64,000 nucleotides of DNA from Argopecten irradians. Lineage: Eukaryota > Mollusca > Bivalvia > Pectinida > Pectinidae. Shown here one piece after another: positions 12,492 to 22,761 of this stretch. Under the pieces are notes generated by a model. The model saw only the letters and a list, made by a program, of their open reading frames with translations. It did no database searches and was not told the origin of the DNA. Position 1 is the stretch's first letter. Every line of letters begins with the position of its first letter. Where the stretch lies: contig NC_091141.1 in the NCBI RefSeq assembly GCF_041381155.1, positions 28,667,983 through 28,731,982 of the forward strand, given 5' to 3'. The position numbers and the translations under genes were made by a program.

Positions 12492-13020
12492 TTAATTTTT
12501 ACATAAAAACTTAAAGTAAAAGTTTTGAAGCTTAGGAAGCATATTAAAAACATATTCTGGATCAAACTGAATCCTCTGAGAACAGATGTTGTTTTTCCCT
12601 GCACTGGTCCAAACTACAAAGTCACACCATGGCAATCCAGTCACTGCCATTTCTCCTTGTACTTGTGCATAGTATTTGTGAGACTTATCAAGTTCTGAGC
12701 CTTCTTCAGTTGGTTTCATATAAAATGATGGAAATTTCTCTAAAATATCAAGAACCTCCATTTCACAGATTGTTTGTCCATTTATACTGAAAGGACACTT
12801 AATCTCCAATACTTCTTCTTGATATTCACTTGGCATGGAGGGGTCGATAACTTTGCCGTCACAACTTGCTCCTAAAAACGCAGCAGATTGGAGAAGAAAC
12901 AGGCCAGTATCCTCTATCTGTATGGGAGTACCAAATGATTCCATTACTGCCATGTAGTCAACCTTTGCTCTCTGCTCCATATCTATTCCCCATTGGACAG
13001 AAGGTGGTATTGTACTGTAC
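12492..13020 (-). CDS. YqaJ-type nuclease, terminal exon (catalytic core)
   Basis: On the minus strand an acceptor (AATCTACAG) at 13021-13023 opens a 176-codon exon ending in TAA. It carries the YqaJ/lambda-exonuclease-like core in order: 'VQWGIDMEQRAKVDY' (the WG..E..A...Y signature), 'GLFLLQSAAFLGASCDGKV' with the metal-binding Asp, 'VLEIKCPFS' with the E-x-K pair, and 'YYAQVQGEMAVTGLPWCDF' with the conserved Gln. All expected active-site residues are present and there is no internal stop. It joins in phase to the exon at 13412-13579 across a GG|GTCATC donor. Such proteins occur as the second gene of ISL2EU-type DNA transposons, and the DDE transposase remnant faces it from 9285-11740. The role would be a nuclease helping transposition, an inference from the family. 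Confidence 0.88.
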
Positions 13021-13411
13021 CTGTAGATTGTAATTGAAATAATCTTAAATCTATTATGAATAAAAAGTGAAAAAGTGCAAAGTAATAAAACATACATTAT
13101 GCCATTTTTCTTCATTACATAAATTTGAATTAGATTGTGAGATTTCAATTATTTCATAGATAATAGAAAAACAGCAGTTCTAATTACATTATATATTACA
13201 TAAGATGTAATATGTACATGTATACTGTTTAAGCTTTACATGTGTATCTGGCGCTCTAATACACAAAAAGCTTATACATTGTATGTAGGTGAATATCTTG
13301 GATAATAAACACAAAACACTTGACTTTACTCAAAAATCTTAGGTAGCAAAATTTTAAGAAATATATTTCGAAAATTATTTTATGTAATATAATGATTTGT
13401 TCAAAGATGAC

Positions 13412-13579
13412 CCATTTAACAACTCCTTGATGAGGCTGTTAGGTGATGGTCCTGATGCCATAACATCTCCAAAGCGGGAACTTGTGATTCTTCCCTTGTG
13501 GAGATCCAGCCAAAGTTCACTCTCTCTTTGCTGTCGAGTATTTTTTTCTACATACTCCTGAATACTCCTAATATTTCTG
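13412..13579 (-). CDS. YqaJ-type nuclease, penultimate exon
   Basis: This exon follows an acceptor-like 'GATAATTTAG' and reads 'IQEYVEKNTRQQRESELWLD' then 'LHKGRITSSRFGDVMASG'. It matches the N-terminal signature of YqaJ nucleases (T-R-x-Q...S..W...R..RIT-[AS]-S-x-F-G). The 168-nt exon starts with one base completing a codon and ends in phase 2, exactly what exon 12492-13020 needs. The GT donor (GTCATC) is weak. No stop inside. Confidence 0.8.
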
Positions 13580-13639
13580 CTAAATTATCATTAAGCATAC
13601 TTAATTGAGACACATAGATCTTACATGTATTAGATTAGC

Positions 13640-13782
13640 TGTGTATATAAGCTGTTAAAGCCTGGCTTCCATTTCATTTTTGTGGTAGTCACTTCTTCCT
13701 CCTCCAGAAAGTCTGGGGCACTATCTGGTATGATAGCAAGGTGTGCCATACCTGCAGTATCAATACATTTTATAAGAATTTC
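13640..13782 (-). CDS. YqaJ-gene linker exon (3' border unresolved)
   Basis: An acceptor-like 'GTGTTTACAG' is followed by an open frame reading EILIKCIDTAGMAHLAIIPD, then an acidic run 'FLEEEEV' and 'KMKWKPGFNS'. It lies between the SWIM-finger exon and the nuclease exons, where YqaJ proteins have a variable linker. I found no convincing GT donor before the in-frame TAA near 13638, so either the border is non-canonical or the site has decayed. Confidence 0.5.
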
Positions 13783-14048
13783 CTGTAAACACTCAGTTTA
13801 TCATATACATACACAAAAGAATGAAATTAACTTCATATTGTCTAAATTGTCAAATGAATTTAAAAAAATAAAACTTTGAATCAATTTTAATTAATGTTGA
13901 TTTCTGTAGAATTGGTCTTTGTATAAATACATGTGTGTTAAAGTAAAAAAAAATGAAGCTGGCTTTATTTTGATCAATAAACTTGAATAATGCTTGCACA
14001 TTTAAACTGTGTTATATTCTTTTATATTAAATAAATATGTATATACAC

Positions 14049-14357
14049 AACTGTGTTTGAAAAATGGAACGCAGCTCCCTCATTTTCTCAGCATAGTGAT
14101 TATAATCCAACATCTTGTCAGATGTATGCCGAGGATCGAACTCGAGAACTGTCCTTGAAGGTTTTTCAGGTTCAAGAGTCGGCTTGTTCAATTTGAGGTC
14201 TCTTAAAGGACATGGCTTCATAGTTAGCTTCCTAGGCACATTCCATTTGGACAATTTTGATGTACATGATAAAGTGCTTTGTTGTATAGCCACTTCCCTG
14301 TTGAAGTCATTCAGCGCAAATAAAAGTCCGCCAACATGGCTACAGCACCTTGCAAGT
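14049..14357 (-). CDS. YqaJ-gene exon with second half of SWIM zinc finger
   Basis: After an acceptor 'GTTTTACAG' the frame reads 'LARCCSHVGGLLFALNDF'. This is the C-x-H half of a SWIM zinc finger with the helix that usually follows it. Then come 'CTSKLSKWNVPRK', 'LRDLKLNKP' and a downstream 'FDPRHTS'. This order (SWIM finger, CTS..W..P, basic segment) is what precedes the nuclease domain in animal transposon-borne YqaJ proteins. The exon joins in phase 2 to exon 14615-14739, completing CxCx(n)CxH. The donor at the left border (GTGTAT) does not phase perfectly with the next exon, so that junction is uncertain. Confidence 0.75.
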
Positions 14358-14614
14358 CTGTAAAACAAGGGGAAAATACTCATCTTTTGTTGAAAAAAAA
14401 TGTAACTACTAATTGTCCACTTTTTGAAATCATTTTCCTTTCTTGAGAGTTCTTTACATATCTACATATTATGACAATTGAATTTAGGGACCTTTTCCCT
14501 TCATTAACCAATGACCCATGAGTCTACAGCTAAGTGAGAAATTGCTTCTTGTACAACATATGTCACTTGATCTATGTACTTGCTGTAATATACATCATTT
14601 AACAAAACTCTTAC

Positions 14615-14739
14615 CCTATGGGGCACTGACAGTGGGTATGGGCTGGTTTATCTTGGTACAAACAAATGTACACTCTGTATTTCTGCTTTTTCATGGAAGC
14701 TAATACTGATGCTGTGCAATAGGTGACATCTGTATCAAT
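14615..14739 (-). CDS. YqaJ-gene exon with first half of SWIM zinc finger
   Basis: The exon starts after 'GTTCACAG' and reads IDTDVTYCTASVLASMKKQK, then YRVYICLYQD and 'AHTHCQCPIG', ending at donor GG|GTAAG. HCQC supplies the C-x-C of the SWIM finger. The next exon, joined in phase 2, supplies CCSH. The gene's 5' exons were not found; the next upstream sequence runs into a TIR element at 15219. Confidence 0.7.
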
Positions 14740-15218
14740 CTGTGAACATAAGAACAATAAATTTAATTATTTAAAAGGAATGCATCACAGCATTGCAAGA
14801 AAAAAATCAGGGTTACTGTAATAGTAATAGACTCAAGTGAGCAAAGTTTGCAATTTTACATCACATGTTCTGTTGACAAACCTCACAAAATAGGAGAATA
14901 TTTAAAATTCGTCCACTTTAATAGCTAATTGGTATGGGTAATGTGATTATGATGATGGGATATAAGCCTACGGTCTACTCTTGCATATATAATGTACTGT
15001 AGCTGTGGTTACTGTACTGTTGATGTTAACGTGGTTACAATTTAAGTTAATGATTTCGTGAGCAACAAAAAGTACCAGAACACAACCGACCTGTGCCAAT
15101 TTTATACTTGTTGGGCGACACCTGAAGGAGTGTCGCGGATGAAATGAAGAGAATAGAAAGGGAAGATAAGTCTTGTTGTTACCCTTAAACGGGACCAATT
15201 CCATTAGGTTATGAACGA

Positions 15219-16282
15219 GAGGCCGATGGGCCTTAACGGTCATCTGACTATTGGCACAATACAACACCTCAAAGAATAAAGAAGTGGCAAACAGTTAAGG
15301 CAATCCAAAAAAACTCATTTATTAGAAGAAGTGCAGGTCCTGATATATTTAATGAATTAGACCGTGAATGGAGGTCCCTTGATCCCCACCATGCTGCAAA
15401 TTCAATTTCCAGTCTCAAGGTAGTCATTCATGTTAGAGGCTCAATATCAGGTCTCTATAGCCCTTTAAGTTATTCACACGAAGTCGTTCAAATTTTTTAG
15501 CCTATTTGACCTGATGAAGGTCAAGATAATTTATTTGAACAAACTTTATAGCCCTTCATCCAAGCATGCCGCAGACCCTATATGAGTACCCTGGGACTTT
15601 TGGTTCTTGAGAAGAAGTCGTTTAAAGATTTTAGCATTTTTGACCCCTGTGACCTTGAGTGAAGGTCAAGGTTCTCATTTGAACAAACTTGGTAGCCATT
15701 TATTCTAGCATGCGACAGACCCAATATCAGATATCTAGGCCTCTTGGTTATTCACAAGAGGTCATTTAAAGATTTTACCCTATTTGACCCCTGTGACCTT
15801 GAATGAAGGTCATTGTCCTTCATTTGAACAAAGTTGGTAGCCATTCATCTGTGCATGTCACAGGCCCAATATCAGGTCTCTAGGCTACTTATTTATTCAC
15901 ATGAAGTTGTTTAAAGATTTTAGCCTATTTGACCCCTGTGACCTTGAATGAAAGTCAAGGTCATCTGTTTGAACAAATTTGGTAGCCATTTATTCTAGCA
16001 TGCCACAGACCCAATATCAGATCTCTAGGCCTCTTAGTTATTCACAAGAAGTTGTTTAAAATCTTTTAGCCTATTTGACCCCTGTGACCTTGAATGAAGG
16101 TCAAGGTCATTCATTTGAACAAACTTGGTAGCCCTTCATCCCAGCATGCTACAGGCCAAATATCAGTACCCTGGGCCTTTCATTTGAATGAAAAAGTTTC
16201 GCACTGCAGACTGCAGACGGCGCACGATGACGGACGATGCATGATGACAATAGATCTTCCTGAACCTTCGGGTCAGATGACC
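15219..16282 (+). mobile_element. TIR element filled with ~145-bp tandem repeats
   Basis: The left end has 'AGGCCGATGGGCCTT' followed by AACGGTCATCTGAC. The right end is 'CCTTCGGGTCAGATGACC', so GGTCATCTGAC / GTCAGATGACC form inverted ends. Between them about five units of ~145 bp repeat the blocks TTTGACCCCTGTGACCTTGA, AAGGTCAAGGT, TTTGAACAAA and 'AGCATGC'. Related elements lie at 16726-17545 and 45292-45950. No transposase frame, so it is non-autonomous. Each unit carries AGGTCA-type half-sites. Confidence 0.75.
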
Positions 16283-16309
16283 TAAAAATATACCAGAGCT
16301 TGAAGTCAT

Positions 16310-16395
16310 TTAAGGATTTTAGTCTATTTGACCCCTGTGACCTTGAATAAAGGTCAAGGTTATTTATTTAAACAACCTTGGTAGTTCATTGTATA
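16310..16395 (+). repeat. Stray unit of the ~145-bp repeat outside the right TIR
   Basis: 'GATTTTAGTCTATTTGACCC' followed by 'CTGTGACCTTGAATAAAGG' and 'AACAACCTTGGTAG' repeats the interior unit of the adjacent element but lies beyond its right terminal repeat. It may be the remains of a second, overlapping copy. Confidence 0.6.
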
Positions 16396-16489
16396 ATATA
16401 TACTGGCAGTTAACCTGAAAGATACATTATAATTGATTGTCTATAAAAACACCAATAAAGGAATGTAATTAAAAAAATGAAAAAATCCT

Positions 16490-16725
16490 TTTAAGCTACA
16501 TCCTCAATACTAACTCCATGGGTAACTATCACTGACGTAATATCCACTCTTGGAATATCTCATAGTAACTTGGAGCCACTTCAGAAGAAACAAACTGACC
16601 AATCACAGGCTTGCAGAAATCATTTTTAGCTACATCCTCAATATTCCAGGGGTTACTATCACTGACGTAATATCCACCCATGGACCAATATCTCTTAGTA
16701 AAATTGGATGCAGTTCAGAAGAAAA
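16490..16725 (+). repeat. Dispersed repeat, two tandem units (left part, interrupted)
   Basis: 'AGCTACATCCTCAATA' and 'ACTATCACTGACGTAATATC' occur at about 16493 and again at about 16627 (period ~134 bp). Each is followed by 'AATATCTC', 'TAGTAA' and 'CAGTTCAGAAGAAA' or a close variant. A reverse-oriented piece 'GAGTGATAGTAACCCCTGGC' at about 17612-17640 suggests that the TIR element at 16726-17545 inserted next to or within this family. A further copy is at 425-545. Confidence 0.65.
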
Positions 16726-17545
16726 CAAGAGGCCCAAGAGGCCTTGATGGTCACCTGAGTTCTGATACAGAAAGAACATTGCAAAGTTGGTTCAAATCTT
16801 TAAAAAGCATTTATGAATTAAAAGAAACCCCTTTTGGACCCACTCCTCAGGCCCCTGGGGGTCAGTCATGGAAAATGTGTTAATAGGATTCAATGGCCAT
16901 ATCATACTGATAATTCTGACAACATTTGACTCATTTTCTATTACAAATGACCAAATAATGTTCAAAAATGTGTTTTCCCTATAAAAACTATAGTAAACTT
17001 GACCCCTCCCGAGGGGAAAACATGAGACCCCAAGGTTCATATATAATTCATAATCATTGTAAAGGACCTTAAGACCTTTCCATCTATGAAAAGTATTTGA
17101 TTCTACCATTTCCACAATTTTAGATGAAGGTTTTTGAAGTTTAAGCCTATCCTATTTGACCCATTTTAGCCCCACCCCTCAGGCCCCTGGGGGTCAGTTA
17201 TGGGAAATATGTTAATATGATCCATTGACCATTTCATACTGATAATTCTGATTAATTTTCTATTACAAATGACCAAATAATGCTCAAAAATGTGTTTTAC
17301 CTAAATAAACTATAGTAAACTTGACCCCCTCCCCACGTGATTCCATCTATGAAGAGTATTTGATTCCACTATTTCTTGAATTTTAGAAGAAGATTGTTGA
17401 AGTTTTAGCCTAATTGACCCTTTTTTGCTCCAACCCTCAGGTTCCTAGGGGACCATATAATTCACAATTTTGATTGACCTTTGGCCTTGAAAGGTCTCTG
17501 CAAAATTAGATTAGGTCACTGGAGACTTCATCTCAGGTGACCTCA
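16726..17545 (+). mobile_element. TIR element with two ~330-bp internal tandem units
   Basis: The left end is 'AAGAGGCCCAAGAGGCCTTG' then ATGGTCACCTGAG; the right end 'CATCTCAGGTGACC' is its inverted partner. The inside holds two long units. Each runs 'CCCTCAGGCCCCTGGGGGTC', 'CATACTGATAATTCTGA', 'AATGACCAAATAATG', 'ACTATAGTAAACTTGACCC' and 'CATCTATGAA', with the start of a third ('CCAACCCTCAGGTTCCTAGG'). The ends relate it to the 15219-16282 element, but the interior repeat is different. No coding frame. Confidence 0.75.
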
Positions 17546-17786
17546 AAACTGAGTCCTGCATAGACTTCCTTTCAAGATTACAGAGAAAGTGACACCCAAC
17601 TTCAAACCAACCCCTGAGTGATAGTAACCCCTGGCGTATGGAGAAGGATTAGGCTATTACTCTGCTATTTTCTTAAATAAAGGGAGACTTAAAACTTGAA
17701 TGTGGCATTTTATAATTGTCCCTATGACATACAATTAAGCAAGGAGTTCATCATAATTGCTATTGCTGCCTGGAATATGCATTTTC

Positions 17787-18390
17787 ATGAATAATCATGC
17801 AAAAGTCTCTGCTAGCTACCCCCATTTTATCGAAAAAAAAGGAAAAAAAATGGTAATAATAGACAATATCGCCTGGCTGGCACTCAATCTCTTACAAATA
17901 CATACATTTTAGAGAACAAGAAATGTTAAACAGTTTTTTACAGAGAAAAAAAACCCAAAATAAAACTACTGCTATAATCAAGTTAAAATAACCAGAAAAT
18001 GTATAAATCTATGTAATAGATGTATAAATGTATGTATGTACTTCATATGATTGCAATTACTATCTATACATGTATAATGTATATGGTATGTCGGAGTGAA
18101 TGTGTATATGCCTGTATTATGTCTTGAAAAATAAAAAAAAATATTAAAAAAAAATAAAATAACCAGAATTCATTTAATATGGATTATATCGTTTCATAAT
18201 GACACGGCATCAAAGATTTGAAAAATACCATGTAATTATACATGTACATCACGAATAATCATGTAAAAGTCTCTGCTACCCCCATTTTATCAATAAGAAA
18301 CTGTTTTTCCACATGTAGATAAAAAAAAATGTCAAAATATAGACAATATTGGTCTGACCGAATACTCAATCCAAAATTAAACATGCATTT
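17787..18390 (+). repeat. Direct repeat pair about 456 bp apart
   Basis: 'AATAATCATGCAAAAGTCTC' plus 'TACCCCCATTTTATC' at 17787-17850 recurs as 'AATAATCATGTAAAAGTCTC' plus 'TACCCCCATTTTATC' at 18243-18300. Both are followed by 'TAGACAATAT' and 'ACTCAATC'. The DNA between is A-rich and otherwise featureless. Confidence 0.65.
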
Positions 18391-18767
18391 CTTTGTTTTT
18401 GCAATTCTTTTAGTGATATGCAGCATTTTGCTAGAAAATATACCTTAAAAAATAATAAGCCAATTACCTCCCTTTACCCAATCCCAATGGAAACTGTTCA
18501 TATGAACATTTAAAGAATTTAAAGTTTTTAATTTAAAACCCACGTACCCTTTTACAAGTAAGTCAGTTGTTTGATGGTATACATGCACCTGATCATACAT
18601 GTACTTGCATAAGATTTAACAATAAAGTGCTTTAATCAAGAAATGCCTTGGAAATGTATAATGCTAATTCGAATTTCATGTTGGGCAATTAGGATAATGA
18701 GTTATATTAGGTGCCAATCTTTCTAATTATCATAACATTTATGAGACCTTTTATGAGAACTCTATTC

Positions 18768-18988
18768 GTGGGGCCACGGTGACCAAGTGGTAAAGTTGTC
18801 CCAACATATTACCACAAGCCGTCCACCTCTGGGTCACAAGTTCGAATCCTATGTGGATAATTTGCCAGGTACTGACAGCTGGTCGGTGATTTTTCTCCGG
18901 GTTCTCCGGCTTTCCTCCACCATCAAACCAGGCACGTCCTTAAATGACCCTGCATGGCTGTTAATAGGACGTTAAACTAATAAAAAAA
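18768..18988 (+). mobile_element. Full-length tRNA-derived SINE with perfect 13-bp TSD
   Basis: The 221-bp element is flanked by GAGAACTCTATTC at 18755-18767 and 18989-19001, a perfect target-site duplication. The head carries an RNA polymerase III A box (TGACCAAGTGG, 18780-18790) and B box (AGTTCGAATCC, 18839-18849). The middle has the conserved block 'TTTTTCTCCGGGTTCTCCGG' and 'CTTTCCTCCACCATCAAACC'. The tail is 'GGACGTTAAACTAATAAAAA'. The deeply conserved central block resembles the Nin-type SINE domain described in several animal phyla; that identification is from memory. The clean TSD indicates a fairly recent insertion. Frames through it are not genes. Confidence 0.93.
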
Positions 18989-19019
18989 GAGAACTCTATT
19001 CTACATCCGAATTGTACAT

Positions 19020-19732
19020 CCTAATTGGAACACATATGGTACCAGGTAATTAAATTATTTTAAATCCTTGATACTGCTGAATGATATGAAAATCAGTTAA
19101 ATAAATCATCACATTAAAGGATCTATTTGTAGCTTTTATTCATACGCAGAAATGAATTACTTAATTGGTACATCTTTCATACTTCAGTCTTTTGTTTTAT
19201 TAATCATATTTAATTTTTATATTGAGGAAGATTACCTACATATATATATATATATATAGGTACTAGTATTTAAAATAGTTACCGTTTCCAAGTGTTATTC
19301 ATCACAGATGAAAAAAATGTCAACAGCAAGCAAATCATATATTTAAAAGTCTATACCTTAACCGAAATGGCTTTCAATGTATCAATTTTTTTTTAAAATT
19401 GTTTTTTTGATTTAGAAACATTTTGAAAACCTTTCTCAAGCTGATGAGGCTGTTACAAGTTTGACATTCACTACTGTATAGTGAGTGTTATAACTAGGTC
19501 TCCTTTTACCTAGACACTGTATGATATTTTAAAAAAACCCAGAAAACTGTTGTTATTTTGGAAATAAAATGTCAAAATATCCTTAAAGGCTCGTGGTATT
19601 TCAAATTTTATAAATTTAAGTTTAATAAATTTCAAATGATGTAGCCATGAGTGTAAGATTCTATTTATCACATAACTAGTATTAATCAAAACATAGTCAA
19701 AACTTCAGTGATTCTGACAGGACAGTGGCGTA
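19020..19732. other. Gene-free stretch
   Basis: AT-rich DNA with a short TA run at about 19239-19258 and poly-T patches. No gene, SINE or TIR element could be defined. Confidence 0.4.
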
Positions 19733-20272
19733 GGAAGATGAAACGTAGTGGGGGGGCAAAGGTCCTCAATATTTCATAATTTCATAACACACACACCCCC
19801 CCCCGCGCCTCGCACCCACAGTAGATACTTGATTTACTTTTTTCATATAGCATTACATATTTATTGGGGGTCAAAGGAATTTGAACATACCGGATTCACA
19901 CCATCGGCACATTGTTGTGTAACTCAAAATAATAATCAACTGATTGTCTTGCTAAGACATATAAACAAATAAATCTTTTAAGAAGCATTTTTTGTAATAG
20001 TATAATTCCTTGATGGACATTTTAGTCTAGTTCGTGTGTATTGAATTTTCATTATTAAAGGTTTGAACATTACATGCTTGAATGTTTTAGGAAACGTGAC
20101 GTCGTGCAGCGAAATATTTTCTAAAAAGTTCAAAAATGTGTAGGACCCTTTTTTCTTTCAAATGTGAATTTTTAGAACATTTCACTCAGCGAAAATGGGG
20201 GGGGGGGGGGGCAAAAAGACATATTTGCCCCCCCTGCCCCCCCCCCCCCCCCCCCCACTTCCTACGCCCCTG
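19733..20272 (+). mobile_element. hAT-like MITE with G/C-tract subterminal regions
   Basis: The ends are CAGTGGCGTAGGAAG and, inverted, CAGGGGCGTAGGAAG (14 of 15 match). Just inside each end are long homopolymer runs: GGGGGGG and CCCCCCCCC on the left, a run of 14 G and a run of more than 20 C on the right. CAG[TG]GGCGTAGG termini are typical of non-autonomous hAT elements, so that assignment is by family resemblance. The proline- and glycine-rich translations here are products of the homopolymers, not genes. Confidence 0.75.
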
Positions 20273-21464
20273 CAGGAAAAAAGGGCATCCATGGTGCTTA
20301 GTTTAAAGTGCACCTTGACCTCAATAAATGACCACCAGATCAGAGTCCAGGGGCACCAAGAAGATATCAACAACTTCCTTTACAAGGAAAAATCTTACAA
20401 ATTTTCTTGAACATTGTTTATTTAATTCTAGATCTATTGAATCCTTGAGAGAATAGCCAGGGCTTAAGCTCTGGGTCAAAATTGGGATTACTTTGTTTAG
20501 TTTCAATTCTGTTTTATGTAAGAGTGGCGAATCAGGCTTGGATTTGACGTGTCAACCGAGATAATCATACAACATCACAGACGTCATTAATATCTACGAC
20601 GCCACAATAACGTTCGTCTTACAACATTTATGACATGACCGTACATAACATTGCTAAATGGGTCAGAGTGATATTATACATGTATGCTAATTTTCACAAC
20701 ACGGGTCAATCTGATGATTCCTGTCGGCATCCTAATTATTACGCAGTAGTTGTCTATCACTATACACAACACAGCAAAATTGTGAAATGAATTTTCATTA
20801 ATATTATTGCCCTCACCCACCCAGTCTGTACAGTAACTTAAGCCTAAGCAATTATTATGTGTCATGTAAAACTGCAGTGCATACAAATGTCCATATCAAC
20901 ATGTAATAATGTTGATCATATCCATTGTCAAACTACATGTACATTGTTACCATTTTTTTTTCTGGTTTGTTTTCTTTAGTTGTCTAATATTCAGATTACT
21001 CAAAGACGTTTCGGTACCTTCTGAAAGTCATTTCGCCCTGTTCACTTTATGATACCGAAAAGACTTCCGCATGTACCGAAATGACATGTAACGAAGCTAA
21101 CGTTACGTACGTTACATGTGAGCCTACGCACTACCGAAACGATATGTGCATGACTTTATGGTTTAACTACTAGCAATTTAATCATATGCTCAAACAATAT
21201 ATTAGGAGATACATATATGCAAACGGCATCTGCCTCAAAGTCGGTACAGTTGTCAGTTTACGTGCTGTTAAGCCACGATTTAGAACACATGCATGGTTCT
21301 GTTGTCAGACAGTCACTCGCGATATGGTGATCATAAACAGACTGTAAACAGTACCTAACGTTATATTTGCAGGCCTACAAAAACAATCAAATATATCTGA
21401 TAATACTAATATCCACCGATAATGATATTGATGTCTATAACAAGTAAAATGAACAATTACTTAC
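20273..21464. other. Intergenic stretch without a supported gene
   Basis: No domain-bearing frame. Around 21000-21170 the motif ACCGAAA or its complement recurs several times beside CpG-containing strings such as AACGTTACGTACGTTAC. This is unusual for this AT-rich window and may be upstream regulatory DNA of the first-exon candidates at 21465-21890. Confidence 0.35.
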
Positions 21465-21492
21465 CTGATAATGCCGGATTTAACTTGAACAT
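21465..21492 (-). CDS. Candidate first coding exon, minus strand
   Basis: On the minus strand an ATG at 21492 opens MFKLNPALS, and 28 nt later comes a strong donor CAG|GTAAGT. The flanking DNA is richer in CpG than the surroundings (AACGTTGAAGCCGCC just upstream). No second exon was identified to the left. It would be the start of a leftward gene sharing a promoter region with the rightward frame at 21734. Confidence 0.3.
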
Positions 21493-21733
21493 CAAGGCGG
21501 CTTCAACGTTTTTACTCAACCGGATACAAACAATACACATTCCTTATAGGGGGCGCGATAGTCTGCGCCATGGTTTTGTGCGTTCGAGACAGTACAAATA
21601 GATTCATTTCACTGTTGCACTTGTTGGGCGCATTTTGTAACATAAATTTGATGTTTAGCGCATACATTATTTACTCATTTTATAAAGTTTAGTCACTTCT
21701 ACAGGAAATTTCAAAAATATCACTCATTTTTAA
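21493..21733. promoter_or_regulatory. Possible bidirectional promoter region
   Basis: This 240-bp interval lies between two divergent first-exon candidates. It holds a locally GC-rich stretch ('TAGGGGGCGCGATAGTCTGC') in otherwise AT-rich DNA. No TATA box with a convincing position was found. The call rests only on the two flanking candidate exons and composition. Confidence 0.25.
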
Positions 21734-21890
21734 ATGGTACATTTGCCGGTCCAATCGTTCAGAATAGCTCAGAAGGAAGGCGCCTGGGACCCCGAAATAT
21801 CTCGTCTGTTGTGGAAATTTACCGAGAACCTGCGAAATACCACCTTTATTCATGGCTGTATTGTGGCCGTTGTATATAACATTTCCAAAA
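21734..21890 (+). CDS. Candidate first coding exon, plus strand
   Basis: An ATG at 21734 opens a frame with protein-like composition (MVHLPVQSFRIAQKEGAWDP, then EISRLLWKFTENLRN and 'FIHGCIVAVVYNIS'). It reaches a donor-like AAAA|GTAAGA at about 21891. Without splicing the frame ends at 21946. No second exon was found downstream before the MITE at 22762. I do not recognise the product. Confidence 0.3.
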
Positions 21891-22761
21891 GTAAGAACTA
21901 CCGTTTTGTTCAGAATTACAAGGACTTTTTATATGTAGAGTTCTAGCTTCTCAGCTTTATTAATTTATTTACTAGGATAGATTAAACAGAAATCAGTGGT
22001 CAAAATGCCGATTTTGGGGGTTTTACACCAAAATATCTCGTCGTTTTGAATTTTCACAGCTAAGGTGATTATATCAATCGATAGATCACGCCGTGATTAG
22101 CTTACATTCAAAATTTCAGCAAAATATATCGTTGGATTTCCTTATTACTCAAATCGCGGTTATAAGCGGGTTGATAGCTAAAAGTTGTCGTGTTAACATT
22201 TCGTTCCGAAGGAACGATAACAGTTGTTATCGTACCTTACGTCTCTTCATTTCATATTCTGCGGGACACATATTAAATCCGAGACATCAAAAGATGAGAA
22301 TGTTATTATCATATTATTGATAACCATCTTTATTGAGCATTACTGAATTTAAAGGTTACACTTGAATTATTAAAATGCATGTGTCAAATAAATATAAAGT
22401 GCAAAAAAACTAAGATAAAAGTTTATACTTGTTATACAATAACCATCTTTTTAATTACTGTTTTACTTAAACCTGTGATTTTGTAGAATTTTTGAATTGA
22501 TAATATTGATGCAGCTAAAACCATGTGTTAATATTTAAAGTAAAATTAGGATTATGATGTCTATATTGGAAAAGATTAACTGTTTTTTTCTCCATATTTA
22601 AGATGCTATAAAGTGAACATAGTTGACTTCAACAAACCCACAACGAAAAGAAGGAGGATATCATGGACAAATCAAGAAGATTTTATTTAGTTTATGTGCC
22701 ACGTTATATTTGAATAAACGTTATCTTGTGTCTAATATTTTTTTTTATTTTTTTTTTTTAT

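Noticed and set aside
14968..15267. 99-codon minus-strand frame as a further YqaJ exon
   Set aside because: No SWIM/YqaJ or THAP feature. It overlaps the left terminus of the TIR element at 15219 and lacks splice signals in phase with 14615-14739.
18780..18849. tRNA gene (A and B boxes)
   Set aside because: The boxes belong to a SINE with its own tail and target duplications. No cloverleaf with a proper acceptor stem is present.
20182..20410. Glycine- and proline-rich small proteins
   Set aside because: They are translations of the G and C homopolymers inside a hAT-like MITE.
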